The notes under the pieces: model-generated
Told to the model about the DNA's origin: nothing
Databases searched by the model: none
The model's input: only the letters and a program-made list of their open reading frames with translations
Assembly (NCBI GenBank): GCA_043821725.1
Contig: JBDRCM010000009.1
Coordinates: forward strand, 1 to 14,333
Direction of reading: 5' to 3'
Length of the DNA: 14,333 nt
Source: CAYHSR01 sp043821725
GTDB taxonomy: Bacteria; Patescibacteriota; Patescibacteriia; Magasanikbacterales; GWA2-37-8
Program-made: the position numbers and the translations under genes
Part shown: one piece after another, positions 6,600 through 11,407 of the stretch
Layout: the number at the start of each line of letters is the position of its first letter
How positions within the stretch are numbered: position 1 is the stretch's first letter

Positions 6600-6933
6600 T
6601 GTAGTAGACTCATAGTTTGTAATTTTGAGACTACTATATGTTCCTTTAAAACCTCCTTAACTACTAAAAAAGGTGAGTTTGCTGTTATATAGCTTGTCAA
6701 GCAGAAAATAAGCAAAAATATAGCAAACCCAACTCCTAAAGTGGCACCCCAAATCAGCTTTACGCTTAAAAACGTATTGCACTGGGCTATGCCCTTAAGT
6801 GGTTGAGGTCTAGTACAGCTGCCAAAGACGGTAGCGTTGCATCGCTTATTGCGTTGCGCGTCTCGTTCAAGCAGTTTTAAGGCGAGACACCGATAAAACA
6901 ACATTGTAAAGCGGTTTAGTCCCGCCTTTTTTT
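6600..6933 (+). ncRNA. Candidate structured non-coding RNA, family not recognised
   Basis: The interval follows a perfect promoter and ends at a T-run, about 330 nt later. Hairpins visible by eye: a 5'-terminal stem 6599-6612/6626-6639 (14 positions, one mismatch, one G-U); AGTTTGCT near 6675 with AGCAAACC near 6720; GGGC 6784-6787/GCCC 6791-6794 with a 3-nt loop, extended by CACT/AGTG; GCTGCC 6818-6823/GGTAGC 6830-6835; GTCTCG 6860-6865/CGAGAC 6883-6888; and AAGGCG 6879-6884/CGCCTT 6923-6928 at the end. An unpaired-looking ACCTCCTTA at 6651-6659 equals the anti-SD tail of 16S rRNA. I searched for and did not find the hallmarks of RNase P RNA, tmRNA, SRP RNA or a tRNA. It could instead be a long leader for the gene at 7140, but terminators and a separate promoter intervene. 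Transcription is inferred. Confidence 0.5.
6911..6933 (+). terminator. Probable terminator of the candidate ncRNA
   Basis: GCGG (6911-6914) pairs with CCGC (6922-6925) around a seven-base loop and is followed after one base by seven T (6927-6933). The local stem is short, but AAGGCG at 6879-6884 can also pair with CGCCTT, strengthening the structure before the T-run. Confidence 0.45.
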
Positions 6934-6952
6934 GTTGTCTTAACATAATTTT

Positions 6953-7026
6953 GCTCATCCCCTTTCCCAAATTTCCATTCATAATATATAGAGATTTGGG
7001 AAGGAGGAATTGATGAGCGGTTTTTT
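6953..7026 (+). terminator. Long hairpin terminator with an SD-like descending arm
   Basis: GCTCATC (6953-6959) pairs with GATGAGC (7012-7018) and TTCCCAAAT (6964-6972) with ATTTGGGAA (6994-7002). The stem is followed by GG and six T (7021-7026). The descending arm contains AAGGAGG (7001-7007), a perfect SD, five bases before an ATG at 7013. A terminator is the simplest reading. The form closely resembles the hairpin at 8075-8148. Confidence 0.65.
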
Positions 7027-7058
7027 GGTTGAAATAATTATAAACAATCGCTCTATCA

Positions 7059-7087
7059 TTGACAAAATGCCAATTCAATGCTTAAAT
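7059..7087 (+). promoter_or_regulatory. Promoter of the paired small membrane-protein genes
   Basis: TTGACA (7059-7064), 17 bp, TTAAAT (7082-7087). The start point would be near 7094, about 46 nt before ATG 7140. This supports 7140, rather than the in-frame ATG at 7086 that overlaps the -10, as the start codon. Confidence 0.55.
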
Positions 7088-7139
7088 GCAAATAGTTTCA
7101 TTGACAACTTTAATGCCAAAATACCAAGGGGAGACGGAC

Positions 7140-7559
7140 ATGGAAACCGATAATACCAATTTTAGAAAAAACTCACGTGTGTTGACTGGCATTTTTCTAC
7201 TTTTCACGGCATTTTCAATACCCACAGCCATAGTAATTGCTTTTATAGCACCCCCGATAGATAACTATATTGAAGACACGAAAAATCTTGGGATCTTTGG
7301 TTCATCTATACCGATTTCCTATCTTGAGGACGGTGACTACGTAATTTTGAATAGATATAATTTTCCCGCGCAAGCAGTGGTAAAAAGCATGCGCACGAAA
7401 GACAGATACTTCATCACGCTCACCGGCTCAAATCGGCCTGAATTAGACAGCCATAAGTGCCTGTCAATCAGGGACAATGGTTCATTCTTTGTGTGGACAG
7501 AGCTGCCATGCAAAGCCGGTAGGCCTATGACAAAAAAATATTCAGGAATGCTATTATAG
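7140..7559 (+). CDS. Small single-pass membrane protein, first of a paralogous pair (139 aa)
   Basis: Not a family I can name. The start at 7140 is set by a strong SD, GGGGAG (7128-7133), six bases upstream, and by the promoter position. Residues about 13-36 form one transmembrane helix. The remaining 100 residues, probably extracytoplasmic, form a small beta-rich domain with LEDGDYVI (62-69), FPAQAVVK (75-82), RYFITL (89-94) and a segment around Cys107 ending RDNGSFFVW (111-119), plus Cys124. The same motif order occurs in the next gene, 53 nt downstream, indicating an old duplication. Its codon context and SD strength differ from the housekeeping genes nearby, which lack SDs. Function unknown; a cell-envelope or secreted-accessory role is only inferred from topology. 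Confidence 0.75.
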   Translation: METDNTNFRKNSRVLTGIFLLFTAFSIPTAIVIAFIAPPIDNYIEDTKNLGIFGSSIPISYLEDGDYVILNRYNFPAQAVVKSMRTKDRYFITLTGSNRPELDSHKCLSIRDNGSFFVWTELPCKAGRPMTKKYSGMLL

Positions 7560-7612
7560 CCATAAACAACGCGTTTGCATGAAGATGTTACGCCGCGAAA
7601 GAGGAGAGACAG

Positions 7613-8044
7613 ATGCCCATGAACAAGAAAGAAGAAATGGCTGGGTGGTTCGTAGCTTTGGTTGTTCTTTTCGCTTTCATTGTGATCGGATTTGCCACTT
7701 TTGTGGCGCCAAAAGTAAATAACGCACGAGCGCAAGAAGAAAAATCGCGTAAAATCGGCATTGCCGCAGAACTGCACAATCTAGACGATGGCAAATACAA
7801 GGTTGTGGCAATGTTTGAATGCCCACGCGAAGCAGTGGTTGAAAAAGCAGGATTGGGAAAACGTTTCTTTTTGAAAATCAACCAAAAATTTATCCCTCCA
7901 ACTAATCTTCACACTCACCTGGTCATCAGGAATGGTCGGTTCTGCTGGTTCACTGACTCCCAAGTCAAAAAAAATGAACTCTGCGCGGACATGAATCCCA
8001 CCAAGGATCCGTCCTTCGGAGTCATTCCTTCCGGCTTGCGTTAG
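7613..8044 (+). CDS. Small single-pass membrane protein, second of a paralogous pair (143 aa)
   Basis: The start is fixed by GAGGAG (7601-7606), six bases before ATG 7613; an ATG two codons later is less well spaced. Residues about 10-32 form a transmembrane helix (GWFVALVVLFAFIVIGFATF), followed by a probably exposed domain. Motifs match the upstream gene in order: LDDGKYKV (57-64), CPREAVVEK (70-78), RFFLKI (84-89), HLVIRNGRFCW (102-112). Three cysteines (70, 111, 124) could form a disulfide if exported. It shares a transcript with the upstream gene (53-nt gap, no terminator) and is closed by a strong hairpin terminator. I cannot assign a function. The resemblance between the two proteins was judged by eye and is low outside the motifs. 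Confidence 0.75.
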   Translation: MPMNKKEEMAGWFVALVVLFAFIVIGFATFVAPKVNNARAQEEKSRKIGIAAELHNLDDGKYKVVAMFECPREAVVEKAGLGKRFFLKINQKFIPPTNLHTHLVIRNGRFCWFTDSQVKKNELCADMNPTKDPSFGVIPSGLR

Positions 8045-8074
8045 TTAGCTCGCTTGCTCCTTCCTTGCAAAAAC

Positions 8075-8148
8075 CCGCCCGCTATTCATCTCAAGCGCCC
8101 GTTTAATTACGGGAATTTGAGAAGGAGGTTAAAGCGAGCGGTTTTTTT
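8075..8148 (+). terminator. Strong hairpin terminator of the paired membrane-protein operon
   Basis: CCGCCCGCT (8075-8083) pairs with AGCGAGCGG (8133-8141) with one mismatch; inside, CTCAA (8090-8094) pairs with TTGAG (8117-8121) and CCCG (8098-8101) with CGGG (8110-8113). Seven T follow (8142-8148). An alternative outer stem uses GCTCGCTT at 8048-8055. The descending arm again carries GAAGGAGG, as in the hairpin at 6953-7026. Confidence 0.75.
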
Positions 8149-8237
8149 GTTCAACCGCACAGAAAAACAACCCGCAAATTGATGAACTAAAATTTAAAGC
8201 AAGACAATCACAGCTCTAACAAACGTTCTACAGCTTA

Positions 8238-8266
8238 TTGATAAAATAGCAAAGGCGTGATATAAT
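8238..8266 (+). promoter_or_regulatory. Distal promoter of the dksA-like/lspA operon
   Basis: TTGATA (8238-8243), 17 bp, TATAAT (8261-8266), with TGA directly before the -10 (extended -10). The start point would be near 8273, at the foot of an AT-rich hairpin, GCAAAAAGC with GCTTTTTTGC (8273-8298), which could attenuate transcription from this promoter. Confidence 0.65.
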
Positions 8267-8286
8267 ATTCAGGCAAAAAGCTAATA

Positions 8287-8314
8287 TTGCTTTTTTGCTT
8301 TATAATGATATAAT
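8287..8314 (+). promoter_or_regulatory. Proximal promoter of the dksA-like/lspA operon
   Basis: TTGCTT (8287-8292), 16 bp, TATAAT (8309-8314), also with TGA before the -10. Both promoters share the nine bases TGATATAAT. The leader from here would be only about 17 nt. The -35 lies within the hairpin at 8273-8298. Confidence 0.55.
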
Positions 8315-8337
8315 ACACTTATCTAAGCGCAAAAAAT

Positions 8338-8739
8338 ATGGCAAAAACAATGAAAAAAATCAATGCATATAAAAAAGATTTTTTGGAAAAAATCAAAAAG
8401 GACTTACTCGCTGAAAAAGCCAGATTGGAAAATGATCTGGAACAGTTCGCCAAAAGGGATCCGGATGCTCCGGGTGGGTTTACCAGCACTTTCCCAAATT
8501 ACGGCGACAAAGATGATGAAAACGCAGCTGAAGTTGCTGATTATCAAGTTCGTCTTTCAATGGAAAACAATCTGGAAAAAGCCCTGCGCGATGTTAATCA
8601 ATCTCTCGCACGCTTGGAAAAAAATCTTTATGGAATATGCAAATATTGCAAAAAACCAATTGAAGAAAAACGCCTGTTAGCCAGGCCTCATTCCAGCGCA
8701 TGCATGGGATGCAAAAAAGCAATTAAGCAAGAAATCTAA
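8338..8739 (+). CDS. DksA/TraR-family C4 zinc-finger protein
   Basis: A 133-aa protein of the DksA/TraR family, which bind the RNA polymerase secondary channel and adjust transcription initiation, often with ppGpp. Residues about 12-95 form a long charged helical (coiled-coil) region, interrupted by the acidic NYGDKDDENAAEVADYQ typical of the TraR/YteA branch. The C-terminal zinc finger uses Cys101, Cys104, Cys122 and Cys125 (CKYC...CMGC). Length fits the family. It is the first gene after tandem extended -10 promoters, and lspA follows after 26 nt. DksA-family genes next to lspA are common in several phyla. There is no SD. Whether it acts as true DksA cannot be told; the acidic tip residues of E. 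coli DksA are not clearly conserved. Confidence 0.9.
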   Translation: MAKTMKKINAYKKDFLEKIKKDLLAEKARLENDLEQFAKRDPDAPGGFTSTFPNYGDKDDENAAEVADYQVRLSMENNLEKALRDVNQSLARLEKNLYGICKYCKKPIEEKRLLARPHSSACMGCKKAIKQEI

Positions 8740-8765
8740 TCAACGGCAATTCAATTGATAAAGCA

Positions 8766-9227
8766 ATGCTATTTACAAATCAAAAAATAATCCGCTATCT
8801 GATTATATTTGCAAGCGGATTTTTTTTTCTTTTGGACAGATTTTTAAAATACAAAGCAGCTTCAGAATGGATAGCGCCTCGTGCAATTAATCGTTTTCTT
8901 GGCTGGACTCCTTTTCTTAATGACAATGCCGCATTTGGCCTTCCAATCAGCTCCGGTATTATATTAACAATTACCATCCCAATTATAATATTGTTGTTAG
9001 CGCTGGCTATTACTGAAAAAAAACAAATGGTCTGTTTTTTTGCATGGACTATGGCTCTCGCAGGGGCTATCTCAAATATGATTGATCGCATTGTTTACGG
9101 CCATGTGATTGATTATTTTACTTTTGCGACCGGAATCATCAATATAGCGGATATAATGATTGTAGCGGGCTTGCTGTCCTATCTGATTGCCTTTAAAACA
9201 ACCAAGGCGCCAAGGCACAATGAATAA
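8766..9227 (+). CDS. lspA: Lipoprotein signal peptidase (signal peptidase II)
   Basis: This aspartyl protease of the inner membrane cuts the signal peptide from prolipoproteins after lipid modification. The 153-aa protein has four predicted membrane helices (about 9-27, 60-82, 87-108, 122-143). Family motifs are visible: LDRFLKY (23-29) for the conserved D-x-x-x-K region, LNDNAAFGLP (51-60) for the N-x-x-A-A-F motif, AISNMIDR (101-108) with catalytic Asp107, and VIDYF (114-118) with catalytic Asp116, then INIADI. The length is usual. It lies 26 nt after the DksA-like gene in the same transcript. Lamin-tail and LamG proteins in the window have ordinary signal peptides without a lipobox, so its substrates are elsewhere. 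Confidence 0.94.
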   Translation: MLFTNQKIIRYLIIFASGFFFLLDRFLKYKAASEWIAPRAINRFLGWTPFLNDNAAFGLPISSGIILTITIPIIILLLALAITEKKQMVCFFAWTMALAGAISNMIDRIVYGHVIDYFTFATGIINIADIMIVAGLLSYLIAFKTTKAPRHNE

Positions 9228-9237
9228 AATGCAATGT

Positions 9238-9274
9238 AAAAAAAGATTTCAAATATATATTTTATCTTTTTTTT
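9238..9274 (+). terminator. Possible AT-rich terminator after lspA
   Basis: AAAAAAAGAT (9238-9247) can pair with ATCTTTTTTT (9264-9273) around a 16-nt loop, ending in a T-run. The stem is almost all A-T pairs, so it is a weak terminator at best. No good promoter for comM is visible in 9228-9335, and read-through from the lspA operon is plausible. Confidence 0.3.
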
Positions 9275-9335
9275 ATAATAAATTCATCAACTGTAAAATA
9301 TCATACCTGCTTGTTAACCATAAGCCGGTATTTTT

Positions 9336-10847
9336 ATGTTTATCAAACTTAAGTCAGCCGCATCATCCGGCTTGGAATGCATTGCAGTTGATATTGAAAT
9401 TGACCTCAACAAAGGACAGAGCAATTTCCATATTGTGGGGCTGGCTGACGCTTCAATACAAGAAGCGCGCTCGCGCGTTTATTCTGCAATAAAAAACTCG
9501 GGTTTTGACTACCCTTTTAATTATCGCATTTTAATCAATCTTGCGCCTGCTTCTTTGCACAAAGCAGGCGCGTGCTATGATCTGCCAATGGCCGTAGGAA
9601 TAATAGCCGCGCATAACAGAATGGACTTTGCGCTTGATAGTTCTTTAATAATCGGAGAACTTGCATTGGACGGCACCACGCGCGGGATAAAAGGCGCTCT
9701 GCCTTTGGCTCTTTTTGCCGAGCAAAACAAGCTAAAAAAAATATATGTTCCGCGCGCAAATGCAGATGAATCTGCCATGGCTGATGGCGTGCAAATATAT
9801 CCAATTGATGATCTGCGCCAAATAATATCGCATCTTACCGGCAAAATAAAAATTGATCCACACAAGCGCCAAAGCTATGGTGGTTATAAGGAGCACAATT
9901 TTGAAAATGACATGGCATTGGTAAAAGGCCATGATTTTGTTAAAAGAGCGCTGGAAATCGCGGCAAGCGGATCGCATAACATATTATTGTGCGGTCCTCC
10001 GGGCAGTGGCAAAACAATGATGGCGCGATCACTGCCGTCAATCTTGCCTTCGCTCACCAGAAAAGAGTCCCTTGAAGTAACGAAAATCTATTCTGTTGCA
10101 GGGCTTCTTGAGCAAGGATATATAGATAAAAGGCCGTTCCGTTCTCCCCACCATACTGCGTCAGGAGTGTCATTGGTCGGAGGAGGCAAAATACCGCGTC
10201 CTGGCGAAATATCTTTGGCTCATAGAGGCGTTCTTTTTTTAGATGAATTTGCCGAGTTCCCGCGCTCTGTTCTTGAAAATCTGCGCCAGCCACTTGAAGA
10301 TGGTGTTATTACCGTATGCCGGGCAAGCGCCAGCTATATGTTTCCGGCGCGCTTTATTCTTGTTGCGAGTCAAAACCCATGCCCGTGCGGGTATAGTTCT
10401 GATTTGGAAAAAGAATGTTCATGCTCGCCAAGCCAGATAGCTCAATATCAAAAAAAGATAAGCGGCCCAATGCTGGACAGAATTGACATGCATGTTGAAG
10501 TTCCGCGCTTGGCTTTTAACAAACTAACTTGCGACAAAGTAGGAGAAAGCTCTGCTGATATTAGAAAGAGGGTTGAAATATCTCGCGAAATTCAAACGCA
10601 ACGATTTAAAAAAAACAAAATACAATGCAATGGCGAAATGGGATCCAGAGAGCTGATAAAATATTGCGCTCTTGATTCTTGTTCGCTTGATTTGCTGTCT
10701 TCTGCGGCAGATAAAATGCAGTTGTCAGCTCGCGCCTACAGCCGAATATTAAAACTGTCGCGCACAATCGCGGATCTTGAAGGAAATAATAACATATTAT
10801 TAAAACATGTTGCTGAAGCACTGCAGTATAGGATTAAAAATAATTAA
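9336..10847 (+). CDS. comM: ComM/YifB-family Mg-chelatase-like AAA+ ATPase
   Basis: A 503-aa protein of normal length for this family. In Vibrio, ComM is a hexameric helicase promoting branch migration when transformed DNA is integrated; a similar role here is inferred. The N-terminal region (about 20-165) is the Lon-protease-like ChlI domain (FHIVGLADASIQEARSRV, KAGACYDLPMAVGI). The AAA+ core has Walker A GPPGSGKT (220-227), Walker B VLFLDEF (299-305), and the family signature SQNPCPCGY with nearby CSCSP, cysteines conserved in YifB proteins. GPMLDRIDMHVEVP (377-390) holds the conserved arginine, and a C-terminal Mg-chelatase helical domain spans about 415-500. It follows lspA after 108 nt on the same strand. 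A competence role would fit the reliance on external DNA proposed for Patescibacteria. Confidence 0.95.
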   Translation: MFIKLKSAASSGLECIAVDIEIDLNKGQSNFHIVGLADASIQEARSRVYSAIKNSGFDYPFNYRILINLAPASLHKAGACYDLPMAVGIIAAHNRMDFALDSSLIIGELALDGTTRGIKGALPLALFAEQNKLKKIYVPRANADESAMADGVQIYPIDDLRQIISHLTGKIKIDPHKRQSYGGYKEHNFENDMALVKGHDFVKRALEIAASGSHNILLCGPPGSGKTMMARSLPSILPSLTRKESLEVTKIYSVAGLLEQGYIDKRPFRSPHHTASGVSLVGGGKIPRPGEISLAHRGVLFLDEFAEFPRSVLENLRQPLEDGVITVCRASASYMFPARFILVASQNPCPCGYSSDLEKECSCSPSQIAQYQKKISGPMLDRIDMHVEVPRLAFNKLTCDKVGESSADIRKRVEISREIQTQRFKKNKIQCNGEMGSRELIKYCALDSCSLDLLSSAADKMQLSARAYSRILKLSRTIADLEGNNNILLKHVAEALQYRIKNN

Positions 10848-10849
10848 CA

Positions 10850-10880
10850 AAAAAGCCCTGACACAAACCAGAGCATTTTT
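10850..10880. terminator. Bidirectional terminator between converging genes
   Basis: AAAAAGCCCTG pairs with CAGAGCATTTTT (one mismatch, one bulge). The structure gives a T-run in both directions, so it can end comM transcripts from the left and the 87-aa gene's transcripts from the right. Confidence 0.65.
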
Positions 10881-10886
10881 ATAGGG

Positions 10887-10961
10887 ACCACGAGTGATAA
10901 CGCTCGGATCCCCGCTGTATTCCGCGCGCGTGCTTATTTCTGTTTTGACGCGCCTCGTGGT
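10887..10961. repeat. Long-range inverted repeat in a GC-richer spacer
   Basis: ACCACGAG (10887-10894) is exactly complementary to CTCGTGGT (10954-10961). The 59 bases between them are GC-rich for this window and include alternating CG runs that can form a smaller inner hairpin. It lies downstream of the 87-aa minus-strand gene and could be a structured 3' end of its mRNA. Confidence 0.4.
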
Positions 10962-10989
10962 TGTGCGCGCCAGTTTATCTATAAATGAA

Positions 10990-11253
10990 CTACTTTTTAT
11001 GTGGCCTCCTTGACATGCGTTCAAATTCAACGCGACATTTTTCCGAACAAAAGCGATGCAACCTTGCTCTTGTTTGCAGACCCGCAGATCTTCGAATCAC
11101 GATATGCTGGGTTCCTGCACTAATGACTGGAGTCTCGCATTCGAAGGCCGTATCATCTGCGTCCTTGAAATTTGGACTTTCGCATAATCGACCCCAAGCG
11201 CAGAGTTTGTTTATATCTGCCTTCTCTTTAGTTTGCTTCCATCTCTTTTTCAT
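10990..11253 (-). CDS. Small Cys-containing protein, possible zinc-binding (87 aa)
   Basis: I do not recognise the family. The start is well supported: AAGGAGAG lies seven or so bases before the ATG, a strong SD unlike most genes here. The protein is very basic. Cysteines at 18, 24, 39, 69 and 73 suggest a zinc-binding fold, the clearest part being HRFCSEKCRVEFERM (66-80), which resembles the second half of treble-clef or TRASH-type zinc ribbons where FCS-x-x-C is followed by a helix. The first half lacks a clear C-x-x-C, so the site is incomplete or atypical. It converges on comM across a bidirectional terminator and has its own promoter. A nucleic-acid-binding role is a guess from charge and cysteines. 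Confidence 0.65.
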   Translation of the reverse strand: MKKRWKQTKEKADINKLCAWGRLCESPNFKDADDTAFECETPVISAGTQHIVIRRSAGLQTRARLHRFCSEKCRVEFERMSRRPHKK

Positions 11254-11283
11254 TGAGCTCTCCTTTTAAAAAAACTCTACCAT

Positions 11284-11313
11284 ATTATCAAACAAAAATC
11301 AATGATCTGTAAA
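11284..11313 (-). promoter_or_regulatory. Promoter of the 87-aa gene
   Basis: On the minus strand, TTTACA (11308-11313), an 18-bp spacer and GATAAT (11284-11289). The start point would be near 11277, giving a leader of about 24 nt that carries the SD. Confidence 0.45.
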
Positions 11314-11351
11314 GCATTTATGAACAAACAACCATGGCTAAAATAATACAC

Positions 11352-11382
11352 AAAAAAAACATTCCAACTGAATTGGAATGTT
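11352..11382 (-). terminator. Intrinsic terminator of the LamG-protein gene
   Basis: AACATTCCAA (11358-11367) and TTGGAATGTT (11373-11382) form a perfect 10-bp stem with a five-base loop. Read on the minus strand it is followed by a run of U from the A-tract at 11352-11359. It ends the transcript of the 879-aa gene 25 nt after its stop. Confidence 0.85.
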
Positions 11383-11407
11383 CTTAATGCCTATAAAAAA
11401 CTCATTT

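Noticed and set aside
6600..6933. Candidate RNA as RNase P RNA, tmRNA or SRP RNA.
   Set aside because: No GAAAGTCC-like or ACAGAA core of RNase P RNA, no tRNA-like T arm or resume codon region of tmRNA, and no SRP Alu/GGAA loop signature on either strand.
6542..7078. A 178-codon minus-strand frame with a hydrophobic stretch (GATLGVGFAIFLLIFCLTSYIT).
   Set aside because: It has no RBS, is rich in Cys and basic residues of no recognisable family, its 3' end is the complement of a perfect plus-strand promoter, and it covers two hairpin terminators. The hydrophobic run can come from T-rich DNA.
10800..11030. A 76-codon minus-strand frame spanning the bidirectional terminator and the end of the 87-aa gene.
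   Set aside because: It has no RBS, overlaps a supported gene and the end of comM, and its middle is explained by the inverted repeat at 10887-10961.
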